DNA of 64,000 nt from Pyxidicoccus caerfyrddinensis (lineage in GTDB: Bacteria > Myxococcota > Myxococcia > Myxococcales > Myxococcaceae), in the NCBI RefSeq assembly GCF_010894405.1, contig NZ_JAAIYA010000014.1, positions 186,001-250,000 of the forward strand, written 5' to 3'. The number at the start of each line of letters is the position of its first letter. Position 1 is the stretch's first letter. The notes below the pieces were generated by a model, which saw only the letters and a program-made list of their open reading frames with translations, made no database searches and was not told the DNA's origin. Below, one piece after another: positions 26,600-35,047 of this stretch. Made by a program: the position numbers and the translations under genes.

Positions 26600-28837
26600 A
26601 TGGTGTGGGCCGCCACGGTGGCCGCGCTGCTGGCGGCCACCCCCACCTTCGTCACCCGCGGTGACGTGACGCCCGAGGCGGAGCTGCGCCGCGAGGCGGA
26701 GTCCTCCTGGAAGGCGCTGGAGGCCCGCTACGTGGCGGAGGCGGGCGGGGCTCCGGCGAAGGTGCCGGGCACCGTCCTCCTGGAGCGCGGCGCGGCCCTG
26801 GCCCCCGAGCGCAATGCGCAGGGCCGGCCGGGCCGCGTGGAATTGCGGCAGAACATGCCGGGCATACTCGACGAGCGGCTGCGCGTGGCGCTGCGGCATG
26901 AGCTGGCGCACCAGTTCCTGTGGTGGGCCTGTCCCCAGTCCAGCGAGGACCGGCTGTTCCACGAAGCCTTCGCCGTCGCGGTGAGTGGTGAGCTCGCGGC
27001 GTGGAGGGATGCGCCGTACCAGTCGCTGTCACGCGCGGCGTCGGAGCTGGCCTCGGCTCCTGCGGTGGACACGCCGCGTGCACGGCGGGCACTGGCGCGG
27101 CTCTTGAGTGAGACGGCGGGCTTTCCCGGTGCGCTGTCACGGCGGCTGCGGCAGTGCCGGGACGGGGCGCGGTGGGTGGTGCCGCTGTCGATCGACGAAC
27201 TGGCGGAGGTGGAGGTGCGTGCGGCCGGGCCCGCCACGGTGGTGCTGAGCCGTCACTCGGGCGAGGTGCTGTTGTCGGAGGGCGACGTGCGGCGCGCGCT
27301 GCCGTACGGCTCCACGCTGAAGCCCTTCCTTTACGCGGCGGCCGCGGAGCGCCCGGTGCTGGCGCCGCGCGTGGGCGTGCAGGAGTGGGCGTGCGGGCCG
27401 AACCTGCCCGCGAAGGTGGACGGCAGCACCGCGCTGCTGCGCTCGTGCAACGGGTACTTCATGGACTGGGAGGCGCAGGGCACGGCGCCCAAGGCCTTTG
27501 GCGCGTGGGGGTCGGTGCTGGGCGCGGTGGGGCTGACGGGGACGCCGGCGGACATGGCGGATGCGATTGGCCTGCGCTCCACGCTGGCGCTGTCTCCGTG
27601 GGGCATGGCGCAGGCGTACCGTCTGCTGGCGGAGGCGCGTCCGGACGTGCTGGCGTTGCTGACGGACAACGCCGCGCGCGGCACGCTGTCGGAGCTGCCC
27701 GCGTCGAAGGCGCTGGTAGGCGTGGCCACGAAGACGGGCACCGTGCGCGATGCCGCGAGCCGTCCGCAGTTCGGGTGGATTGCCGCCGTGGACGCGGACC
27801 TGGTGGTGGTGGCGGTGCGGCCGGGGAAGATGCCGCGTCACTTCGCGCAGGAGATTCCGGAGTTCCTCTTCCGTGCGCGCCGGCAGGCCGGGCTGGAGGC
27901 TGCGCGCGTGCAGGTGCTGGGGCTGGTGCCCGCGAGGGATGTGGAGGCACAGTGTCCCGGTGCGGGCTTCGCGCTGGAAGCCGGAACGCCGCGCGCCGCG
28001 CCGTCCGAGTGGACGCGGCTGGAGGGGCTCACCTTGCGCGGGGCGGCGGTGTGTCTGGGCATGCCGTGGCGCGTGCGCTTTCCCAGTGGGCCCGCGCAGG
28101 GACGGGACTACGCCGGGGTCTTCACCTGGTCGACGCCGCCGCCATACCGGCCGCCTCCGGGCGTGCCCACGTCACCGAGCGCCCTGAAGGCGCGGCGCGG
28201 CTCCGACTTCGTCTTCCGCACCACACGCCTGCAATACACGGCGGGAGTGGTGGCGGCGGAGGACGTGACGCTCAAGGGCGAGGCGCGCGTGGCGCTGGCG
28301 CGGGTGATTGCGCACAACGAGCGCCACAGTCGGCACGCGGGCCGTCCCGTCTGCGATACCACGCACTGCCAGGCCTTCCGGGGCACCGTGCGCGTGCAGC
28401 GCGACGAGGCGAAGGCGCTGGGGCTGCCGCCGCTGAAGTGGGACGAGTGGCTGCTCTTTTCGCAGGGCGGGCAGGAGCCATGGAAGGAAGTGCGCCCGCG
28501 CGCGGACGTGGAGGGGCTGGTGGGCCGCTCGCTGGTGTCGCTGCGCTTCGAGAAGGGCCGCGCGCTGTTCATCCTCACGAAGACGGAGGGCGACTCGACG
28601 TTCGAGTCCGCGGGCTCGCTGCCATGCGACTTGCTGCGCTCAGGGCTGAAGCTGCCGTCGTGCCCGCGCCTCGCCTCGTTCGACGGGCCGGGCATCATCT
28701 TCGAGGGACGCGGACGGGGCCACGGCGAGGGTCTGGACGTGGAGGCCGCGAAGGAGAGCCGGCTGAGCAGTGACGCGATTCTCCAGGAGGCCTACGGCCG
28801 CGAGCGCCCGCTGCCGAAGGACGACAGCGGGAGCTGA
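26600..28837 (+). CDS. DUF2300 (YfaQ-like) multi-domain protein: HExxH, PBP-like and SpoIID-like parts
   Basis: A 745-residue exported protein (short hydrophobic N-terminus). Three parts can be read. Residues 95-125 have HELAH (100-104) and a downstream HEAFA (Glu122), as in zinc peptidases. Residues 210-400 carry penicillin-binding-protein motifs in order: STLK (238-241), SCN (282-284) and KTG (378-380). The last 200 residues resemble SpoIID/LytB: RVIAHNERHSRHAG, VCDTTHCQAFRG near 595 and GRGRGHGEGLD near 703. SpoIID proteins cut denuded glycan strands; PBP domains make peptide cross-links. The combination next to a macroglobulin suggests wall repair or sensing after envelope damage. Activity of each part is inference. 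It begins three bases after the macroglobulin stop and is the last gene of the operon. Confidence 0.8.
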   Translation: MVWAATVAALLAATPTFVTRGDVTPEAELRREAESSWKALEARYVAEAGGAPAKVPGTVLLERGAALAPERNAQGRPGRVELRQNMPGILDERLRVALRHELAHQFLWWACPQSSEDRLFHEAFAVAVSGELAAWRDAPYQSLSRAASELASAPAVDTPRARRALARLLSETAGFPGALSRRLRQCRDGARWVVPLSIDELAEVEVRAAGPATVVLSRHSGEVLLSEGDVRRALPYGSTLKPFLYAAAAERPVLAPRVGVQEWACGPNLPAKVDGSTALLRSCNGYFMDWEAQGTAPKAFGAWGSVLGAVGLTGTPADMADAIGLRSTLALSPWGMAQAYRLLAEARPDVLALLTDNAARGTLSELPASKALVGVATKTGTVRDAASRPQFGWIAAVDADLVVVAVRPGKMPRHFAQEIPEFLFRARRQAGLEAARVQVLGLVPARDVEAQCPGAGFALEAGTPRAAPSEWTRLEGLTLRGAAVCLGMPWRVRFPSGPAQGRDYAGVFTWSTPPPYRPPPGVPTSPSALKARRGSDFVFRTTRLQYTAGVVAAEDVTLKGEARVALARVIAHNERHSRHAGRPVCDTTHCQAFRGTVRVQRDEAKALGLPPLKWDEWLLFSQGGQEPWKEVRPRADVEGLVGRSLVSLRFEKGRALFILTKTEGDSTFESAGSLPCDLLRSGLKLPSCPRLASFDGPGIIFEGRGRGHGEGLDVEAAKESRLSSDAILQEAYGRERPLPKDDSGS

Positions 28838-28851
28838 GCTTGGGAGAGGGC

Positions 28852-29128
28852 ATGAAGTGCCGCTGGGCAGGTCTGCTGGTGCTGCTGTCTGCATGTGCAA
28901 ACACCAGCTACAGGTATCAGGGCCGGGACACGTATTTCGGTGGTGAGGGCAAAGCCGTCTGGGTGCGCGGGCCCTGGCCCGCCATTCAACCCGCCACCGA
29001 CGTTGACGACGTCATCGATCAACTCTGCCCCGCCATCGTCGAGTTGGAGGGGCCGCCACTCCTCTCCAATCGGCATCATCGAACCGGAGAACAAGAAGCT
29101 TGGCATCGTCACTGACGCGGATGAATAG
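28852..29128 (+). pseudogene. Small lipoprotein gene with an apparent frameshift
   Basis: The ATG at 28852 starts a lipoprotein (KCRWAGLLVLLSAC with lipobox LSAC) that reads well to about VDDVIDQLCPAIVELEG. The open frame then continues with unlikely sequence (SNRHHRTGEQEAWHRH) to a stop at 29113-29115. One frame over, from about 29071, the DNA encodes SPIGIIEPENKKLGIVTDADE and stops at 29128, ten bases before the next gene. A single-base shift in the CTCCTCTCC tract near 29060-29072 would join both. Either the gene is broken or there is a sequence error. Family unknown; the following gene is also a lipoprotein. Confidence 0.6.
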
Positions 29129-29137
29129 GGGCGTCTC

Positions 29138-29557
29138 ATGAGGTTCTCGGCCCTGCTGTTGGCGGCGTTGGTGTGCTCCGGGTGCGCCCTCTTCCGCCGC
29201 CCCTTTCGCCCCGAGCATGCTCCGAAGGAGGAGGCTGCGAAGCTTCCATATCCGCTGTGGCTACCAGAGTCCGGGCGGATGCAGGTGCCAGCCACGGTCG
29301 CCGCAGCAGTCTCGCTCGCACTCGATGACATGCTTCCACGCGACGTGGCGCCCCCCAGAGATGCCACTCCCGACGAGGTGTGCCTGTACCGGCGAGACTC
29401 GTACGACGCGGAGACCGCCCCACTGAACGACGATGTGCTGCTCGTCAGCTTCCGCGTCAGGGAAGGTGCCTGCCGCGCGGAGGGAAAGACCGCGACCGAG
29501 GCCGCGACCTACGCCATTGACGTGCGCACCTGGCGGATCTTGGCCGTCCAGAAGTAG
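29138..29557 (+). CDS. Hypothetical lipoprotein
   Basis: A 139-residue lipoprotein with a clear lipobox (ALVCSGC, Cys16). The mature part starts with a basic, Pro-containing stretch and contains a repeated core: PATVAAAVSLALDDMLPRD, then CLYRRDSYDAE, and VSFRVREGACRAEG. It ends with ATYAIDVRTWRILAVQK, an arrangement common in small myxobacterial outer-membrane lipoproteins of unknown role. The two Cys in the mature part (CLYRR and GACRAEG) may pair. It probably forms an operon with the frameshifted lipoprotein gene ten bases upstream. A hairpin follows the stop. Confidence 0.75.
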   Translation: MRFSALLLAALVCSGCALFRRPFRPEHAPKEEAAKLPYPLWLPESGRMQVPATVAAAVSLALDDMLPRDVAPPRDATPDEVCLYRRDSYDAETAPLNDDVLLVSFRVREGACRAEGKTATEAATYAIDVRTWRILAVQK

Positions 29558-29569
29558 GGGAACGCACGA

Positions 29570-29603
29570 AGGCCCAGGACACCGGACCTCGGTGCCTGGG
29601 CCT
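29570..29603. terminator. Bidirectional hairpin between convergent lipoprotein genes
   Basis: AGGCCCAGG (29570-29578) pairs with CCTGGGCCT (29595-29603); an extra inner pair (CACCG/CGGTG) extends the stem. It sits between stops of two convergent genes. Confidence 0.65.
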
Positions 29604-29628
29604 CGCTTACGCCCGACGCTAACGCCGG

Positions 29629-30438
29629 TTACTTCGCCTGGACGATGGACTCGCCCACGATGTTGAAGCCGCTCGCGGCGGCCTTCACGTCGATGCCCGA
29701 GAAGCTGGTGTACGGGTAGGCGCCGTCAGCGATCTCCTCGATGAACTCGATGTAGTCGCCGCTGATCTTCTTGCCGTTCGCGTCGATGGAGAACGCCCCC
29801 GGCGCGCCGCGGAAGGTCCACATGCAGGCGCCCGTGGTGATGGGGTCCAGCGCGTCGATGGAGGTGTGGTTCTTGAACCCGATGTCGATGCGCGTGAGGC
29901 CGATGTGGAGGTTGTACCACCAGCCACCGACCGAGTAGTCGATCTGGTAGTGCTGCCCCAGCACGAGCCGGCCATTCTGGTACACGTTCATCCGGTACGC
30001 CGAGCCGCCCGGCGAGCCCGTGAACGAGGGCGCGAAGAAGACCTGGTCCCGCTCAGCGCCAATCCCGACGCGAATCGAGCTGACCACCTGGGCGCCATCC
30101 CGCGCCGCCAGCGTCAGGCCCTGCCCCTTCGCACCGACGCCGCCGAGGTCGGCCGTCAGGTTCCAGCTCGTCGCCTTCGAGAACTCGCTGGAGAAGCCGT
30201 CCGTCTTCACATCCGCCAGCCCGGAGACCGCGATGCCCTTCGAGTCGCGCGCCAGCGACGCGCGGCCCGTCGCGCAGTTCTTGATGCCCCCGAAGCCTTC
30301 GATGCACTGCTGCTCGGCCTTCGCTTCCTGCGTCGCAAGCGAATCACCTACGGGCGTCTGCTCCTCGCCCTGGCAACCCGCCGCCGTCAGGCTGAAGAAA
30401 GCCGCCGCCAGAATGCGGCCCGTCATCTTGCTGGTCAT
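29629..30438 (-). CDS. Hypothetical lipoprotein of 269 residues
   Basis: Signal peptide with lipobox (AAAFFSLTAAGC, Cys at about residue 21), then an acidic, Gln-rich linker (EEQTPVGDSLATQEAKAEQQC) and a beta-rich domain. Recognisable segments are GFGGIKNCATGRASLA, ADLGGVGAKGQGLTLAARDGAQ, YSVGGWWYNLHIGLTRIDIGF and GAYPYTSFSGIDVKAAASGFN. Similar proteins of this kind appear in myxobacteria as secreted or outer-membrane lipoproteins, but I cannot name a family. The start at 30438 has GAGAGAGG upstream; a longer open frame to 30651 has no signal peptide at its start and was rejected. Confidence 0.75.
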   Translation of the reverse strand: MTSKMTGRILAAAFFSLTAAGCQGEEQTPVGDSLATQEAKAEQQCIEGFGGIKNCATGRASLARDSKGIAVSGLADVKTDGFSSEFSKATSWNLTADLGGVGAKGQGLTLAARDGAQVVSSIRVGIGAERDQVFFAPSFTGSPGGSAYRMNVYQNGRLVLGQHYQIDYSVGGWWYNLHIGLTRIDIGFKNHTSIDALDPITTGACMWTFRGAPGAFSIDANGKKISGDYIEFIEEIADGAYPYTSFSGIDVKAAASGFNIVGESIVQAK

Positions 30439-30758
30439 GGATGAACCTCTCTCGTTGGGGGGACGACTGCATGCCGGGTCTGCTGAAGACCCGCCGCGCG
30501 CGAATGCACCCTCCGAGCCACGGTCGCCGCGATGCGTCGCTCCGTCTGGGCTCCACGTGAGAAACCCATGCCGAGTAGCGCGGCCCGTCACAGATTCACG
30601 CCATTCGTAACCTTCCGCGCCACAATTCCGGGTGCACGCAGAGTGAATCACTCTTCACTTTTTGCACGAGCCCTGCCAGGGCGCCTGAAACGCAAACAGG
30701 CCCGGGCGCCTCATCGGCATCCCGGGCCTGCTGTCACGACGGGAACTGCGCTACCGGT
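30439..30758. other. 320-bp gene-free region between lipoprotein promoter and ahcY end
   Basis: It contains the ahcY terminator at 30697-30730 and, closer to the lipoprotein gene, an AT-richer part. There, GAGTGA-A-TCACTC (30641-30653) is a perfect inverted repeat about 200 bases upstream of the lipoprotein start that could be an operator. I see no reliable promoter pair and no gene. Confidence 0.45.
30697..30730 (-). terminator. Rho-independent terminator of ahcY
   Basis: CAGGCCCGGG (30697-30706) and CCCGGGCCTG (30721-30730) form a perfect ten-base stem. Read on the minus strand, it lies 29 bases after the ahcY stop and is followed by TTTGCGTTT, a good T-rich tail. Confidence 0.8.
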
Positions 30759-32240
<1,482 letters not shown>

Positions 32241-32282
32241 CGTCGACTCCATGAGAGGGCTACGGGTTCAAGGGGTGCTGCT

Positions 32283-33227
32283 TCACTTCCTGCGGACCGC
32301 CACGGCGGACAGCAGCGCGGGCCCTTTTGCAGCGGGGTCCGCGGGGAGGGGGTGGATGCGGACGTCGGTGAAGCCCGCGTCCGTGAGCCAGCCGGTGAGC
32401 TGCTCCGGCTCGAAGCCCAGCCAGACGTGTCCCATCTGTTGCTGATACTCGCGGCGCTCGTGCCGCTGCATGTCGATGAGCAGGATGCGGCCACCCGGCA
32501 CCAGCGCGCGCGCCGCCTCCGCCAGCACGGCCGGCGGCTCTGCCACGTGGTGCAGCACCAGGTGCAGCATCGCCACATCCAGCGTGCCGTCATCCACGGG
32601 GAGTGCGTGCAAATCCCCCCGGTGCAGTTCCACGTTGGCCACGCCGCCCAGCCGGGCCTTGGCCGCCTTGAACATGGCGGCGGAGGACTCGACGGCGACG
32701 ATTCTGCGCACGTACGGCGACAGCATCTCCGACGTCTGGCCGGTGCCGCAGCCCAGGTCGCCCACGCGCCACGTGGGGTCGAGGAGGGCGAGGAGGCCGA
32801 GCACGTCGAAGCGCTCGCCGAACAGCTCGCGGCGCAGCTTGTCCCACTTGCCCGCGGCGCTGGAGAAGAAGGCCTGGCTGCGGCTCTGCCGCTCGGCGAG
32901 CACGGGAGCGAGTCGCTGGTCGTCCTGCTCGGCCGCGAGCGCCTGGGACATCTGCTCGCGCGTCAGCGTCCACAGCCGCTTCGCCGCGGGAGGCAGCCCG
33001 TCCGCCACGTGGTACAGCCGGCTGGTGCCCTCCGGGCGCCATTCCACCCAGCCGTCATCCGCGAGCACCTTGAGGTGCCGGCTCACCGTGGACTGCGGGA
33101 GCTGGAGCACCGCGCACAGCTCCACCACCGTCAGCTCGTGCCGCTCCACCAGGCGCAGCAGGCGCACGCGGGTGGGGTCGGCCAGTGACGTCATCCAGCC
33201 GAGTATGGCGGGGGCGGCGGCGCTCAT
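32283..33227 (-). CDS. ArsR-family regulator fused to a SAM-dependent methyltransferase domain (SahR-like)
   Basis: A 314-residue protein. Residues 8-75 form an ArsR winged helix (LADPTRVRLLRLVERHELTVVELCAVLQLPQ, then STVSRHLKVLADDGWVEWR). Residues 130-300 are a class I methyltransferase fold with motif I VGDLGCGTGQTSEML and later LHLVLHHVAEP. ArsR-methyltransferase fusions adjacent to ahcY correspond to SahR, a described repressor of methionine-cycle genes that senses S-adenosylhomocysteine through this domain. The gene lies immediately upstream of ahcY in the same direction, and an imperfect inverted repeat overlaps the predicted promoter, fitting autoregulated repression. Catalytic methyltransferase activity is not implied. 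The ATG at 33227 has only a distant GGAG site. Confidence 0.85.
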   Translation of the reverse strand: MSAAAPAILGWMTSLADPTRVRLLRLVERHELTVVELCAVLQLPQSTVSRHLKVLADDGWVEWRPEGTSRLYHVADGLPPAAKRLWTLTREQMSQALAAEQDDQRLAPVLAERQSRSQAFFSSAAGKWDKLRRELFGERFDVLGLLALLDPTWRVGDLGCGTGQTSEMLSPYVRRIVAVESSAAMFKAAKARLGGVANVELHRGDLHALPVDDGTLDVAMLHLVLHHVAEPPAVLAEAARALVPGGRILLIDMQRHERREYQQQMGHVWLGFEPEQLTGWLTDAGFTDVRIHPLPADPAAKGPALLSAVAVRRK

Positions 33228-33240
33228 GGGCGGTGGAGAC

Positions 33241-33291
33241 TCAATCCGTTCATCCGGATGGAGTATTGATACGGAGCTCGTGTCCGGTCAA
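33241..33291 (-). promoter_or_regulatory. Predicted promoter and operator of the ArsR-methyltransferase/ahcY unit
   Basis: On the minus strand, TTGACC (33286-33291) and AATACT (33262-33267) are 18 bases apart, a fair sigma-70-type promoter. Overlapping the -10 and downstream is an inverted repeat: TCAAT (33241-33245) with ATTGA (33265-33269), flanking a perfect central palindrome CATCCGGATG (33251-33260). ArsR-type repressors bind such sites over the -10 box. It lies 14-64 bases before the regulator's start codon. Confidence 0.6.
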
Positions 33292-33480
33292 GGAGAACGT
33301 GGGTGGGTCCCTGTGGGGACACGGGGCGGAGGCGGGTGCTTCCTTCCGAGCAGGAGGCCAGGCGGAAGGACTCCCGGTCAGGGGGACTCGTCTCGCGGGG
33401 AGGCTCGGACAGGCTTCGCGCTTTTGCGGTTTCTCCACACGGGGGACCACCTTCGGGCATGGCTTCGTCTGGAGGTAGAC

Positions 33481-34149
33481 ATGGCTGGAGTGCGTAGCGG
33501 CGTTGGCGCGGCGGGGCTCATGGCCGCGTTGGTGGTCGGTCTGCTGGTTGGGTGTGCGGCCCACGCGGAGGACTCGGAGAAGCAGCAGCGCCGCATCGGT
33601 GAAGCCGCGGCGGACCGCACGGAGTTCGTGGGCCAGCTCGTCGTCTTCGACGCGAAGCAGATTGCCCTCGGTGAGCTGGCGCTCAAACAGTCGCAGGACC
33701 CGCAGGTGCGCCAGTACGCGAAGAAGCTGGTGGCGGACCATCGCAAGCACATGAAGGATTTGGAGACCTGGGCGGAGAGCAAGCGCATCGAGGTAGCCGC
33801 GGTGGACCTGTCCGCTTCGCCCGAGCAGCAGGGCACGGGCGGCTCCGGAAGCGCGGGCGTCCAGGAAGGTTACGAGGAGCGCATGGTCGGCGTGGACAAG
33901 CGGCTCGACGAGGCCGTGGTCGACGCAAAGAAAGACGTGAAGGAGCTGCAGGAGAAGCAGGGCAAGGACTTCGACAAGGCCTTCATCTCGCGCGTCGTCG
34001 ATGACCAGAAGGACGGACAGGAGCTGGTGGGCGACGGGCTGGATACCTACCGGGCCGATGCCGCCTTCGGCCTCCTGCTCAACCACACGTACAACCTCAT
34101 GGACCAGAACCTGGAGCGCGGGAAGCAGGTCGAGAAGGTCGTCGACTGA
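33481..34149 (+). CDS. DUF4142 family lipoprotein
   Basis: A 222-residue lipoprotein (VVGLLVGC, lipobox Cys at residue 25). The DUF4142 helical bundle is recognisable: EFVGQLVVFDAKQIALGELALKQSQDPQVRQYA, then ADHRKHMKDLETWAES, and after a Gly/Ser insert FDKAFISRVVDDQKDGQELV. This is the family once called DUF305-like/ferritin-like four-helix proteins; the His and Asp/Glu positions hint at metal binding but this is not shown. The start is well supported by GGAGG. It is divergent from the ArsR-methyltransferase gene; the 250 bp between them carry the promoter of that gene. Confidence 0.85.
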   Translation: MAGVRSGVGAAGLMAALVVGLLVGCAAHAEDSEKQQRRIGEAAADRTEFVGQLVVFDAKQIALGELALKQSQDPQVRQYAKKLVADHRKHMKDLETWAESKRIEVAAVDLSASPEQQGTGGSGSAGVQEGYEERMVGVDKRLDEAVVDAKKDVKELQEKQGKDFDKAFISRVVDDQKDGQELVGDGLDTYRADAAFGLLLNHTYNLMDQNLERGKQVEKVVD

Positions 34150-34164
34150 CACGGCGCGGACCGT

Positions 34165-34189
34165 CCCGCACCGTCGTGAGCGGTGCGGG
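34165..34189 (+). terminator. Hairpin after the DUF4142 gene
   Basis: CCCGCACCG (34165-34173) pairs perfectly with CGGTGCGGG (34181-34189) around a seven-base loop, sixteen bases after the stop. Confidence 0.6.
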
Positions 34190-34274
34190 TGGCCCCACGG
34201 GGAGGGGTTCTTGCAGCTCGATTGCGCGGACTGTTAGGAGGGTGGCTCCCCAGCCATCTCATCCGGAGACCGCC

Positions 34275-34841
34275 ATGCGCCGCTCTTCGTGGTCCCTTGC
34301 CGCCCTGTCGCTCACCGCAGTGCTGCTCGTCACCGGCTGTACCTACTCCGTCGCCGCGGGTGACCCCCGGCCGAACATCGACCTGCCCGAGAGCCAGGCC
34401 TCGCTGGCTCTGGAGATGGACCCGAGCGTCCGCGACGTGTTCCACGTCCCCAGCCGCAGTGGCGTCGCTCCCACCAACGTGGAGGCATGGCGGACCACCC
34501 TGGAGCGTGGCTTCAAGAACGGCTTCCGCTCGGCGTTCAAGACCGACGGAGGGAAGGACCTCGTGCTGCACATTGTCGAGGCGGAGCTGGAGCTGGTCCC
34601 CGCGGAGGTGCAGGACAACGGTGGCGTGGTCGCCACCGAGGCGCAGGTCCGCTACAAGGCTCGGCTGGTGGACGCGCAGGGCAATGTGGTCCGGCGCTCC
34701 ACGGGGACGGTGGCCTCCAAGCGCTCCACCTCGCGGACGACGGAGACCACCCTCATCGCCGAGAGCGCCGTGGAGACCATGTACGAGAAGATTGCCCAGG
34801 ACATCTTCTCCAACGCCACGGCGTCCGACCTGGTGCCGTGA
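34275..34841 (+). CDS. Hypothetical lipoprotein, 188 residues
   Basis: Signal peptide with lipobox LVTGC (Cys at residue 22). The mature protein begins YSVAAGDPRPNIDLPESQASLALEM and contains NVEAWRTTLERGFKNGF, LVLHIVEAELELVPAEV and a strand-rich region with AQVRYKARLVDAQGNVVRRSTGTV. The last part is helical with a possible amphipathic end. This layout (an extended N-terminus followed by an alpha/beta domain with a conserved RxxGxVxS strand) resembles lipoproteins of the outer-membrane assembly type, but I do not recognise the family. The start has CGGAG upstream. Its stop overlaps the ATG of the methyltransferase remnant that follows. Confidence 0.75.
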   Translation: MRRSSWSLAALSLTAVLLVTGCTYSVAAGDPRPNIDLPESQASLALEMDPSVRDVFHVPSRSGVAPTNVEAWRTTLERGFKNGFRSAFKTDGGKDLVLHIVEAELELVPAEVQDNGGVVATEAQVRYKARLVDAQGNVVRRSTGTVASKRSTSRTTETTLIAESAVETMYEKIAQDIFSNATASDLVP

Positions 34842-34975
34842 TGATGGCGTCGCTGCCGGGACGTGAGCGCACGGAGGAGGAGTTCGGGAAGCTGTTCGCC
34901 CAGGCCGGACTCCGGCTCTCTCCCGTCATCCACACGCCGGCCGCGCTCAGCATCACCGAGGCCGTGGCGGCCTGA
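34841..34975 (+). pseudogene. C-terminal remnant of an O-methyltransferase gene
   Basis: A 44-residue frame reading GRERTEEEFGKLFAQAGLRL then SPVIHTPAALSITEAVAA. This closely matches the last helix and strand of acetylserotonin/hydroxyneurosporene-type (family 2) O-methyltransferases, which end in ...RTxxEFxxLxxxAGFRL...SVIEA. The SAM-binding part is missing, and upstream DNA belongs to an unrelated lipoprotein gene, so this is a truncated remnant. Its ATG overlaps the lipoprotein stop; whether it is translated is unknown. Confidence 0.65.
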
Positions 34976-35047
34976 GTGTGTACGGCGCTGGTCGCCGTGC
35001 TTCCGAGCGGGTTGACGTGGCTCGCTGTGGCGCCTAATCCCGGTGAC

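Noticed and set aside
23906..26962. Antisense ORF of 1018 codons over the macroglobulin gene
   Set aside because: It is a frame mirror of a high-GC gene: the composition is His/Arg/Val-rich without a domain, and the plus strand has a clear A2M with signal peptide and thioester.
30697..30730. The CAGGCCCGGG inverted repeat as a CRISPR or att site
   Set aside because: Only one copy with a T-rich tail in the right place; it is a normal terminator for ahcY.
32241..32282. SAH riboswitch upstream of ahcY
   Set aside because: Only 42 bases separate ahcY from the upstream gene, too short, and no consensus core was seen; control more likely comes from the regulator's promoter.
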